The notes under the pieces are model-generated. The model was not told the DNA's origin and made no database searches. It worked only from the letters and a program-made list of their open reading frames with translations. The position numbers and the translations under genes were made by a program. From Sedimenticola hydrogenitrophicus (lineage in GTDB: Bacteria > Pseudomonadota > Gammaproteobacteria > Chromatiales > Chromatiaceae): a stretch of DNA of 64,000 nt. The stretch lies in the NCBI RefSeq assembly GCF_029017505.1, contig NZ_JAQGEI010000030.1, forward strand, positions 1 to 64,000, given 5' to 3'. Shown piece after piece: positions 8,924 to 16,747 of the stretch. Position 1 is the stretch's first letter; every line of letters starts with the position of its first letter.

Positions 8924-9286
8924 TTAAGCAACCAGACTTAAATGGGCATCGATGACATCCCAGGGGGCTTGCAAGGTGCCCGATTCGGTACGTTCCAACA
9001 AGCCAACCTCTTCCAGTGCCCGGGTGTCGCCATGGACATTCTTGTAATCCCGCGCCAGTGTCTTCGCCAGTGCCCGTACACTCATTGGACCCTCTTGGCG
9101 GAGGGTTTTTAGCACCTCCAGGCGCCGTGGCGTAATCACGGCCAGCAGCATGGAAAGATCCTCGAAGTTCAGGTGAACTTCAGTTTCAGTCTGTTCACCC
9201 CGTTCCGCTCGCTGCCAGGCATCCACAAAGCGATCGAATCCGCGACCAGGGGTTTCAGTGCCAATATGGATATGCTGTTTAGTCAT
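8924..9286 (-). CDS. tumA: Antitoxin TumA, HTH DNA-binding protein
   Basis: A 120-residue protein of the HVO_A0114-type winged-helix family found as antitoxin to TumE. The helix-turn-helix region runs through RRLEVLKTLRQEGPMSVRALAKTLARD and is followed by a wing-like segment (ALEEVGLLERTESG). The start MTKQHIHIG at 9286 overlaps the end of the toxin gene by 8 bp; a longer frame to 9388 lies wholly inside the toxin gene and is rejected. The toxin is translated first and the antitoxin second, as expected for a coupled pair. It probably represses the operon through the palindrome at 9585-9607. Confidence 0.8.
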   Translation of the reverse strand: MTKQHIHIGTETPGRGFDRFVDAWQRAERGEQTETEVHLNFEDLSMLLAVITPRRLEVLKTLRQEGPMSVRALAKTLARDYKNVHGDTRALEEVGLLERTESGTLQAPWDVIDAHLSLVA

Positions 9287-9587
9287 CTTGATCACCTCGC
9301 AGTTGTTCGATGTCACCTTTGAAATCGGCCATGAGTTGTTGCACCGATATCCAGGCGTAGTCCTCCTCGCGCTCGTTCCCCTCACCATCGCCGTAGTGGC
9401 GGTGATCGCCTTTGCCTTGCTCGTTGTCGTACCGCACCAGGCACTGCCCGGATTGACCGTAATAAAGCCGGTACTTCAATCCATGAGGTCGTCCCGCGTC
9501 GGCCGCCGGTAGTCGCCAGATTACCATTTCTCGGATGGCCCCATCCCGGTAGATATACTTGTCCTTGAAAAGTAACTCCGCCTTCAT
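9279..9587 (-). CDS. tumE: Toxin TumE family protein (DUF6516)
   Basis: A 102-residue protein resembling the TumE/DUF6516 toxins. It opens with the strand-rich region KDKYIYRDGAIREMVIWRLP and continues with HGLKYRLYYGQ and a hydrophilic stretch (GKGDHRHYGDGEGN) before a C-terminal helix. Its molecular target is not established from sequence. It is followed by the overlapping antitoxin gene (8 bp). The start ATG at 9585-9587 falls within a perfect inverted repeat, so initiation and repression may be linked. No good Shine-Dalgarno sequence is visible. The whole module lies between exact 19-bp repeats, a sign of insertion. Confidence 0.78.
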   Translation of the reverse strand: MKAELLFKDKYIYRDGAIREMVIWRLPAADAGRPHGLKYRLYYGQSGQCLVRYDNEQGKGDHRHYGDGEGNEREEDYAWISVQQLMADFKGDIEQLRGDQDD

Positions 9588-9607
9588 ATGGTAGATGTTA
9601 CCATATG
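9585..9607 (-). promoter_or_regulatory. Perfect inverted repeat over the tumE start codon, probable operator
   Basis: CATATGGTA (9585-9593), a 5-bp spacer, then TACCATATG (9599-9607) form an exact 9-bp dyad that includes the tumE initiation codon. Operators in this position are common for autoregulated toxin-antitoxin operons. Binding by TumA is inference. Confidence 0.65.
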
Positions 9608-9670
9608 GTGTTTATTAGTGAAAATATCCATATTGATAAAAGGCCTAGAGTTCATTCCAGTCTGTCGGAG

Positions 9671-9689
9671 TTGATTCAGCGAAAATCCC
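9671..9689. repeat. 19-bp direct repeat, right copy
   Basis: Exact second copy of the 8851-8869 sequence. Here it contains the dnaE2 stop codon (TCA on the plus strand at 9676-9678). The pair delimits an insert of 801 bp (8870-9670). Confidence 0.95.
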
Positions 9690-12600
9690 GCGACGAGACA
9701 TTCAGATCACCCAGCCAGTCGCTGTGGTCCTCCAGCCTGTGGGCGATCAGGTGCACCACCTGCCCCTCGCGCTGCACCTGGCCGTTGACCAGCAATAGCC
9801 GGGCATTCAACACCACCTGACGAAACCGCTCCAGTGTCTTGGGCCAGATAACCAGGTTGACCTGGCCGCTCTCGTCCTCCAGGGTGGCGAACAGCACGCC
9901 GCTGGCGGTGTGCGGCCGCTGGCGGCCGATCACCAGGCCAGCCGCACGCAGCCAGGTGCGATCGTGTGCCGCCTGCACCTCGGCCGCCGTGCGCACCCCG
10001 GCGCGACGCAGGCGGGTGCGCAGCAGTTGCAATGGGTGCCGCCGCAGCGACAGGCCCAGGGCGTCATAATCGGCGCACACCGCCTCCCCCAGTGTCGGTT
10101 CCGGCAGTGCGGCGCCCTGCTCTTCCGCCACGCCATCAAACAGCGGGGTCGGTGCTTCGATGCCGAGAACCTGCCACTGGGTCTGGTAGCGGTCACCACC
10201 CAGCCCCGCCAGGGCATCGGCGGCGGCCAGGGCCTGAAGATCGCGCTCGTTGAGTCGGGCGCGCCGGGACAGGTCGCTGATATCGGTGAAATTCTTGTCC
10301 TGGCGTGTTTCCACAAGACGTGCCGCCCCGTTGTGCGACAGCTCATTGACCAGGCGCAGTCCCAGCCGCAGCTCCGGGCGGCCATCCCGGCCCCGCTCCA
10401 GTGAACTGTCCCAGTCGCTGTGGCACACGTCCACCGGGCGCACCCGCACGCCGTGGCGCCGGGCATCCTGAATCAGTTGCGCCGGGGCATAGAAGCCCAT
10501 CGGCTGGCTGTTGAGCAGGCCACAGAAAAAGGCCGCCGGATGATGGCACTTGAGCCAGGCCGAGGCGTAGGCCAGCAGGGCGAAGCTGGCGGCGTGGGAT
10601 TCGGGAAAGCCGTACTCGCTGAACCCCTTGATTTGATTAAAGATACGTTCAGCGAACTCTTCGCTATAACCGCGCTGGTGCATGCCATCGAACAGCTTGC
10701 GCTGAAACACCTCGATGCCGCCGCGGCGGCGCCAGGCGGCCATGGCCCGGCGCAGGGCATCGGCCTCGCCCGCGGAGAATCCCGCCGCCACCATGGCCAG
10801 CTCGATCGCCTGCTCCTGAAACAGGGGCACACCCAAGGTGCGCTCCAGCACCCCCCGCACCTCCGGACTGGGATACTCCACCGGTTCCAGCCCCTGGCGC
10901 CGCCGCAGATAGGGGTGCACCATGTCGCCCTGGATCGGCCCCGGGCGGACGATGGCCACCTCGATCACCAGGTCATAGAAACAGGCGGGGCGCAGCCGCG
11001 GCAGCATGGTCATCTGGGCCCGGGATTCGATCTGGAACACGCCGACGGTATCGGCCCGGCTGATCAGGGCATAGGTGGCCGGGTCCTCGGCCGGGATATC
11101 CTGCATACGGAAGACCTCGCCCCGGTAGTCACTGATCAGGGCCAGGCTGCGGCGGATGGCACTGAGCATGCCCAGGGCCAGCACGTCGATCTTCAGCAGT
11201 CCCAGGGCCTGCAGATCATCCTTGTCCCACTGGATGACGGTGCGCTCGGGCATGGCGGCGTTTTCGATCGGCACCAGCCAGTCGAGCCGTTCCCGTGCAA
11301 TGACAAAGCCCCCCACGTGCTGCGAGAGGTGGCGCGGAAAGCCGATCAGTTGCCCGGTCAGCGCCAGCAGTCGGCGCAATGTCGGCTGTTGCGGATCGAA
11401 TCCCAGCTCCCGGATGCGTTCGACGTTCAGGCGGCGGCCGTCCCACCAGCTGTGGGTGGTGGCGAGGCGGTCCAGGGTATCGTTGTCGAAGCCCAGGGCC
11501 TTGCCGGTCTCGCGCAGGGCGCTACGGGTACGGTAGGTGATCACCGTGGCGGCCAGGGCGGCGCGGTGGCGGCCGTACTTCTCATAGAGGTACTGGATCA
11601 CCTCCTCGCGCCGCTGGTGTTCGAAGTCGACGTCGATATCCGGCGGTTCATTGCGCTCCTTGGAGAGAAAGCGTTCGAACAGTGTCGACTGGCGCGCCGG
11701 GTCCACCTCGGTGATGCCGAGGGCGTAGCAGACTGCCGAGTTGGCCGCCGAGCCCCGCCCCTGACAGAGGATCTGCCGTCCCCGGGCAAAGCGCACGATG
11801 TCGTGCACGGTGAGAAAATAGGGCTCGTAGTGCAGTTCGCCGATCAGCCGCAACTCGTGCTCGATCTGCGCACGTACCTTGGGACTCACCCCGTCGGGCC
11901 AGCGCACCCGCATGCCGGCCTCGGTCAGGGCGCGCAGATGGGCCGCCGGGGTAAGGCCCGGCGGCACCAGCTCGTCGGGATACTCGTAACGCAGCTCGTC
12001 CAGACTGAAACGGCAGCGCTCGGCGATGGCACAGCTCTGCTGCAGCCACTCCCGGGGATAGATCCGCGCCAAGGTCTCCAGCGGCCGCAGGTGGCGTTCG
12101 GCATTGGCATGGAGCGCCCAACCGGCCCGCTCCAGCGTGGTACGGTGGCGGATGGCGGTCACCAGATCCTGCAGCGGCTGGCGTTCACGCCGGTGCATGT
12201 GCACATCGCCGGCGGCGACGATGGGCAGGCCGAAGTGTTCGGCCGCGACGCGGAGCGAGCGCAGTTGATGCTGCTCATCGCCCATCAGCAGCCGGTTGGC
12301 CTCCAGCCACAGGCGGCCGGCAAAGCGCTCCGTATAGCGGGCCAGCCGCTCCCTGTCATCCGGATCGTCGGGGTGCAACAGCGCCAGGCAGTCCGGCAGG
12401 TCATCCAGGTCATCGACGGAGAGCCGGTATTGCCCCTTATCGGCGGCGCGCCGGGCGCGGGTGATCAGGGCGCTCAGCCCGGCGTAGGCCTGGCGGTCGC
12501 TGGCCAGCAGCACCAGCCGGTCCCCCTCCTCCGATAAAAACTCGCTACCGATGATCAGCGGCAGTGCACGCGCCTTGGCCTCCTCGTGGGCTCGCACCAC

Positions 12601-12744
12601 ACCGGCCAGGGAGCATTCGTCGGTCAGGGCCAGCGCCCGGTAGCCCAGTTCGGCGGCTTGGGCCACCAGCTCCTCCGGATGCGATGCTCCACGCAGAAAG
12701 GTGAAGTTGGAGAGGCAATGCAGCTCGGCATATTCAGCAGGCAT
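9676..12744 (-). CDS. dnaE2: Error-prone DNA polymerase DnaE2 (ImuC)
   Basis: A 1022-residue C-family polymerase, normal length for DnaE2. The N-terminal PHP domain begins AELHCLSNFTFLRGASHPEE, which is typical of DnaE2 rather than DnaE1. The catalytic acidic motif PDIDVDFEH is present, then the fingers and tandem HhH region, and an OB-fold near the C-terminus (LVIGRQRPHTASGVLFATLEDE). It performs translesion synthesis with ImuA and ImuB and is the main SOS mutagenesis polymerase in bacteria lacking PolV. The start MPAEYAELHC at 12744 lies 10 nt after the imuB stop; longer frames run back through imuB. Its stop lies inside the 19-bp repeat. Confidence 0.95.
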   Translation of the reverse strand: MPAEYAELHCLSNFTFLRGASHPEELVAQAAELGYRALALTDECSLAGVVRAHEEAKARALPLIIGSEFLSEEGDRLVLLASDRQAYAGLSALITRARRAADKGQYRLSVDDLDDLPDCLALLHPDDPDDRERLARYTERFAGRLWLEANRLLMGDEQHQLRSLRVAAEHFGLPIVAAGDVHMHRRERQPLQDLVTAIRHRTTLERAGWALHANAERHLRPLETLARIYPREWLQQSCAIAERCRFSLDELRYEYPDELVPPGLTPAAHLRALTEAGMRVRWPDGVSPKVRAQIEHELRLIGELHYEPYFLTVHDIVRFARGRQILCQGRGSAANSAVCYALGITEVDPARQSTLFERFLSKERNEPPDIDVDFEHQRREEVIQYLYEKYGRHRAALAATVITYRTRSALRETGKALGFDNDTLDRLATTHSWWDGRRLNVERIRELGFDPQQPTLRRLLALTGQLIGFPRHLSQHVGGFVIARERLDWLVPIENAAMPERTVIQWDKDDLQALGLLKIDVLALGMLSAIRRSLALISDYRGEVFRMQDIPAEDPATYALISRADTVGVFQIESRAQMTMLPRLRPACFYDLVIEVAIVRPGPIQGDMVHPYLRRRQGLEPVEYPSPEVRGVLERTLGVPLFQEQAIELAMVAAGFSAGEADALRRAMAAWRRRGGIEVFQRKLFDGMHQRGYSEEFAERIFNQIKGFSEYGFPESHAASFALLAYASAWLKCHHPAAFFCGLLNSQPMGFYAPAQLIQDARRHGVRVRPVDVCHSDWDSSLERGRDGRPELRLGLRLVNELSHNGAARLVETRQDKNFTDISDLSRRARLNERDLQALAAADALAGLGGDRYQTQWQVLGIEAPTPLFDGVAEEQGAALPEPTLGEAVCADYDALGLSLRRHPLQLLRTRLRRAGVRTAAEVQAAHDRTWLRAAGLVIGRQRPHTASGVLFATLEDESGQVNLVIWPKTLERFRQVVLNARLLLVNGQVQREGQVVHLIAHRLEDHSDWLGDLNVSSRDFR

Positions 12745-12754
12745 CCGGGTCACC

Positions 12755-14176
12755 TCAGCCAAAGCGGCCGTGCAGGTACCAGTCCCGCTCGTCGGCCTGG
12801 CGGAACAGCCACAGCCGGGCGCCGTGGCTATCGGTAGCAATGAAGTAATCGCGCCGCACCCAGCGCCCCTGCCACCAGCCGCTCTCGATCCGCTCGGGTC
12901 CCTGTTCCAATCGCAACGGCCCGTCGCGCCACGGCCCCTCCGGTCCCTGGCGTAACCGCTCCGGCGGGTCCAGCAGCCACAGCGGGCGCTGTCCCGGGGG
13001 TGCTCCGTCGGCCGAGTCGTCCAGGCTCCAGGCCGACTCGGGGCGATGGTCGGCCACCACCCCCGGCCGCCGCACCGCCTCGCGGCCCAAGCGGGCCTGC
13101 AGACGCTCCCACAGGGCCTGCCCTTCCGCGCGTCCGGACGGCTGGCCAAACAGTCCCAGGTTGGCATGGCCGGCGGACTGGAACTCCACACTGGCCAGGC
13201 GCAGACTCAACACCGGTGCCTGCAGTGCCTCCCGCTCCAGGCGTTCACGCCAGAGTTCCAGCAGGTAGCCCGGATCACGCTGGGGTTCAAGCAGTTGCAG
13301 GGCGATATCGACCGGGGGCAGGTCCGCATGCTCCAGGGTCAACATCAACCGGTCGATGGCAGCGTCGGCACCCAGCAGCACCCCGCCCAGCTCCTGCAAC
13401 AGGCGCCGCAGGCCAAACAGCAGCCCGCTGCAGTTATCGACCTCGGCCGGCAACTCCAGCCGCGCCGCGAAGCGATGCGGCGGCCGGAAACAGGGTCGGG
13501 GGTCGGGGCTGTGGCCCAGGGCACGATCGAGCCGTTCGAGCCACTCCGCACCGAAGCGCCGGCGCAGGCCTGCTCGCGGCAGATGCAGACACTCTCCCAG
13601 GTGCTGCAGCCCCATGCGGCGCAGGGCCTGGCGCTGTTTGTCCGACAGTTCCAGGCAGTCGAGCGGGAGCGCGGCCAGGGCCGTGCGCAGCTCCCGCTCC
13701 CGGGTGATCACCGGCGCCTGGGATAAGGCGCTGAGCCACCAGGCCGCCTGGGAATTGGGGGCGATCGCGCTGCGGGGTGCGTGGCCGAGCTGCTCACAAC
13801 TGGCGATGACCTGCCTGTGCAACGCCGTCACCCCGCCGAACAGGCGCCGGCTGGCGCCGATCTCCAGCAGCAGCCCCCGGGGCGACTGAATCACCACCTG
13901 GGAGGTGAACTGCATGGCCCAGTGGGCCAGGCGTTCCAGCCCTTCGGCCTCCCCCACCTCATCCCGGTCGACCATGGCAAGATCCGGCACCAACAGCTGG
14001 GCCTGCTTCATGCTCATGCCGCGGCGTACGCCAAGCCGACGCGCGGTCGGATCGGCATCGAACACCTGCTGACGATTGGCCTGCTGCTGACGAACCACCA
14101 GGGGTCCGGCGGGCACCTGAACAGCGGCGACCAACTCCAACGCAAGGTGTGAAAAACGCAGGGCCAACCAGAGCAT
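12755..14176 (-). CDS. imuB: ImuB, Y-family polymerase-like SOS mutagenesis protein
   Basis: A 473-residue protein related to Y-family polymerases but catalytically dead in known members. It acts as the hub that connects DnaE2 and ImuA to the beta clamp. Recognisable family segments are LALRFSHLALE at the start, QAQLLVPDL and IGASRRLFGG. The start MLWLALRF at 14176 lies one base after the imuA stop (TGAGATG). An upstream in-frame ATG at 14203 would overlap imuA and is less likely. It is co-transcribed with imuA and dnaE2. Confidence 0.9.
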   Translation of the reverse strand: MLWLALRFSHLALELVAAVQVPAGPLVVRQQQANRQQVFDADPTARRLGVRRGMSMKQAQLLVPDLAMVDRDEVGEAEGLERLAHWAMQFTSQVVIQSPRGLLLEIGASRRLFGGVTALHRQVIASCEQLGHAPRSAIAPNSQAAWWLSALSQAPVITRERELRTALAALPLDCLELSDKQRQALRRMGLQHLGECLHLPRAGLRRRFGAEWLERLDRALGHSPDPRPCFRPPHRFAARLELPAEVDNCSGLLFGLRRLLQELGGVLLGADAAIDRLMLTLEHADLPPVDIALQLLEPQRDPGYLLELWRERLEREALQAPVLSLRLASVEFQSAGHANLGLFGQPSGRAEGQALWERLQARLGREAVRRPGVVADHRPESAWSLDDSADGAPPGQRPLWLLDPPERLRQGPEGPWRDGPLRLEQGPERIESGWWQGRWVRRDYFIATDSHGARLWLFRQADERDWYLHGRFG

Positions 14177-14177
14177 C

Positions 14178-14789
14178 TCACACCGCCAGGCAGGTGCCGG
14201 CACCGGGACGGCGCCCGCGGCACTTGAGCAGCTCCACCCCCAGCCCCCGGGCCTGGGGGCTCAGCAGCAGGCGCAAGGCCGCCGGAGAACTCTGCGTGGC
14301 CACCGCCCGGGGACGAAACAGAAAACCGGGGCACGCCCCCTGCTCCGCCGCCAGCTGCAGACGGCGCAGCATCTTGGTGTTGAGAGCCCTGGGCCACAAC
14401 AGCACCGCGCCGCAACTACCGGAGCGCAGGCACTGCTCCGCCACCCAGGCGGCATCGCCTGGCTGGTCGGGAGCGACCCAGCGCATGCTCTCCAGGGATA
14501 TCCGCGCCTGGCGTAGCGCCGGGGCATAGGGAATATAGGGCGGCGAGATCCAGACCACCGGCTTCCCGGCCTGCCCCAGTTCAACCAGCAGCGGGCGCAG
14601 CAGGCCCAGCTCGCCGATACCGTGATGATCGAGCAGCAGCTCGGTGAGCGCCGCCCCCGGCCATCCACCGCCGGACAGCAGCCCATCCAGCGCCGGATAG
14701 CCACTGGGCAGCGTCCGCGGCTGGTGGCCAAGGAGCAGTGTATCGCCACGCCAGACAGGGGCGCTTGAGAGGAGCTCTTCCAGGATCAT
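14178..14789 (-). CDS. imuA: ImuA, RecA/SulA-like SOS mutagenesis protein
   Basis: A 203-residue protein with the ImuA opening: a conserved LPSGYPALDGLLSGGGWPGAALTELL segment resembling the RecA-fold nucleotide-binding entry, then GKPVVWISPP and the central SLESMRWV region. It is the first gene of the translesion cassette and is thought to regulate or stabilise the ImuB-DnaE2 complex. The start ATG at 14789 is the only sensible one. A direct repeat GAAC-N7-GAAC about 100 bp upstream could be a LexA-type site (separate entry). Confidence 0.85.
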   Translation of the reverse strand: MILEELLSSAPVWRGDTLLLGHQPRTLPSGYPALDGLLSGGGWPGAALTELLLDHHGIGELGLLRPLLVELGQAGKPVVWISPPYIPYAPALRQARISLESMRWVAPDQPGDAAWVAEQCLRSGSCGAVLLWPRALNTKMLRRLQLAAEQGACPGFLFRPRAVATQSSPAALRLLLSPQARGLGVELLKCRGRRPGAGTCLAV

Positions 14790-14887
14790 CGTTCTCTAAC
14801 CAAGAGGCAGCAGTGACAACAGCGACAGTGGGCCAATCCCTGCAATGAGGAATCGACAACTGCCGAATCTGTTGTTTAAAGGATAGA

Positions 14888-14902
14888 GAACATGTGGAGA
14901 AC
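14888..14902 (-). promoter_or_regulatory. Possible LexA-type site upstream of imuA
   Basis: Read on the minus strand this is GTTC-N7-GTTC, the LexA box form known from alphaproteobacteria. It lies about 100 bp upstream of the imuA start. No canonical gammaproteobacterial CTGT-N8-ACAG box was found in the same gap. The motif is short, so chance occurrence is possible. Confidence 0.3.
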
Positions 14903-15012
14903 TTTCAATGGGCCATTGAAGTAGGCACAGCACATCAACATCAGGATGCCCAGTATTTTTTGGATTTCAGGTTGTTTAACCACCAGATTCCGGCCGCAAA
15001 ACCGCCATTCTG

Positions 15013-15036
15013 CCACCTCGCAACGCTGCGAGGTGG
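15013..15036 (-). terminator. Perfect hairpin downstream of the low-complexity membrane protein gene
   Basis: CCACCTCGCA and TGCGAGGTGG pair perfectly over 10 bp with a 4-bp loop, 27 bp past the stop of the 15063-16583 gene. Only a short T stretch follows on the minus strand, so it may be a weak terminator or an RNA-stabilising stem. Confidence 0.5.
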
Positions 15037-15062
15037 CGGAATCGTGTGTGTGCCATGCCCCC

Positions 15063-16583
15063 TTATCTGGGCATTTGCGGGTAGTGGTAGGGGTACGCCA
15101 CGGCGGGCCCATACACGGGCGGGCGCGGCGGGTAGGGCCAGTAATAGGGCATCATCGGCGGGTTGTAGCCCCAGGGATAGCTTGACGTGACATAGCCCGG
15201 CTGGCGAGGAACCGGATATCGGGACCAGCCCATCCCCGGTTGCTGGCCACTCTGCGGGTTGCCGGTATCGGCCGGTCTGGTGCCGGCCAAGGGAGCTGGG
15301 TATCCCGCTCCCGGCCGATACGTCATGAGGCCGCCAGGACCGGGCATCATCGGTGATGCCGCGGGCCGGTTGTCCGCGCTGGCCATTGCCGATTGCGGCG
15401 CTGTCTGCGCTGAAGTGCCCGTGGTGCCGGTTATCGCGGCCGCTGTCTGCGTGCCTGCGGCGGTTTCCGTCACCGCGGTTTCCCCGGCGGTCTTTGCGGG
15501 GGCATCGGTGTCGGCTGCCGGTTGTTCACCCTCCTCGATCGCCGGTGTTGTGGAATCCCCGCTAATCGGCTGATTGGTGGCAAGTGTGAGGGTCTGTTGA
15601 TCCATCGCCTCCCCGAGGCCAGCCACCGCTGCTTCACCAACCCGACTCACCGCTGGCGTCGGATCGGCAGTCAAGGCGGCCGGGGTGACCGGAGCAGTCG
15701 CCGGGGTGTCGGCGGTCAGGTCACTGGCACCCTGCTCCCCGCTACCCGACGGACCGGCCAAGAGCAGCGCCGCTGGCATCGGTTGATCGGGGATCCGGGT
15801 AACCGGGGCGGTGACCTCCCCGGGGGCGTTTTCGGCACTGGTGACCTGCCCTGGTTCGCCGGTTGCAACCGGGTTATTCGCCACGCCGTCAGCAACGCCT
15901 CCACCATCGTCCGCCACATTGAGCATGTAGAGCAGTCCGGCAACCACAACGATGGCCAAGATGAATGATTTCTGCCAGAAGCCGAGGGCGGATCCCGTGC
16001 GCTTGGCCGGTGGTGTCTGTTTTTCAGTTGAATCAGAAGGCAAGACTCCCATCTCCTCTAATCGTTTCTGAACATTCTCATTACGCTGTGGCGTCTCTTC
16101 CGGTGACGGTTCTGCCGAGTCGGACTTTGGCGTAGCCGTTGCGGTTTTAACGGTTGGATCCGCTACGCTAGCTACTGTCGGATTGGTTGGCCCGGCTGTG
16201 ATGGCGGGTTCGGTCGCTTCGTCCGCCACGGTTGCGGCGCCCGCCATGAGCGTCAGATTCCCAGCTGCCGGCACCTGCTTGGGTTCCACAACCGCCGTCA
16301 GGGTCTGAGTCCCTGCCGCCTGAGCCACGTCACCGGCCTTTTCCATGCCGGCCGCGGCACGGCTCTTACGCGCCGCCTTTTTCTTTGGGGCGGCCTTTTT
16401 CTTGACGCTGGATTGCTTAGTGGCTGCTGCTTTGACCGCGGGGGCCTTTTTCCTTACGGTCTTTTTCTTGGTCTCTGTCTTGGCCTCTGTCTTGGCCTCT
16501 GTCCTCACAGGTGTCGAAGGTTTGTCTGTCGCCGTTTCCTCTGCCGCTTGTTGCGGTGCCTGATTGGTATCGTCCTCGGCCAT
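15063..16583 (-). CDS. Unrecognised low-complexity single-pass membrane protein
   Basis: A 506-residue protein I cannot assign. It has four compositional zones. Residues 1-80 are Lys/Ala-rich with repeated EAKTEAKTET and KKKAAPKKKAA motifs, like AlgP or histone-H1-like tails. Residues 80-200 form an Ala/Thr-rich linker ending in a short predicted helix (NENVQKRLEEMG). One transmembrane helix follows (about 206-226, FILAIVVVAGLLYML). The remainder is a Thr/Ala/Pro-rich region ending in a Pro/Tyr/Gly-rich tail (PYYWPYPPRPP). The basic end is probably cytoplasmic and could touch nucleic acid, with the Pro/Tyr tail outside. It stands alone, with a hairpin downstream. Codon reading is consistent and no frameshift is seen. 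Confidence 0.75.
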   Translation of the reverse strand: MAEDDTNQAPQQAAEETATDKPSTPVRTEAKTEAKTETKKKTVRKKAPAVKAAATKQSSVKKKAAPKKKAARKSRAAAGMEKAGDVAQAAGTQTLTAVVEPKQVPAAGNLTLMAGAATVADEATEPAITAGPTNPTVASVADPTVKTATATPKSDSAEPSPEETPQRNENVQKRLEEMGVLPSDSTEKQTPPAKRTGSALGFWQKSFILAIVVVAGLLYMLNVADDGGGVADGVANNPVATGEPGQVTSAENAPGEVTAPVTRIPDQPMPAALLLAGPSGSGEQGASDLTADTPATAPVTPAALTADPTPAVSRVGEAAVAGLGEAMDQQTLTLATNQPISGDSTTPAIEEGEQPAADTDAPAKTAGETAVTETAAGTQTAAAITGTTGTSAQTAPQSAMASADNRPAASPMMPGPGGLMTYRPGAGYPAPLAGTRPADTGNPQSGQQPGMGWSRYPVPRQPGYVTSSYPWGYNPPMMPYYWPYPPRPPVYGPAVAYPYHYPQMPR

Positions 16584-16747
16584 GGGTCCTACTCCTGAAT
16601 TGTGCTTTTTCGTCCCGGCAGCCTAGCGTCTGCCTGTGCGGGATGCTATGTGCTGGATCAATCCTATCCGCCGTAACCGGGCCTACCGGCATCGGATATC
16701 TTTATATAGCTATAGAGGGACCTGATTATTCGTCATGCTCAGCTAGG

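Noticed and set aside
10420-12537. Long plus-strand open frame (705 codons) opposite dnaE2
   Set aside because: It is an antisense shadow of a GC-rich real gene. Its translation is rich in Gln, His and Gly with no domain, and dnaE2 on the other strand has complete catalytic motifs.
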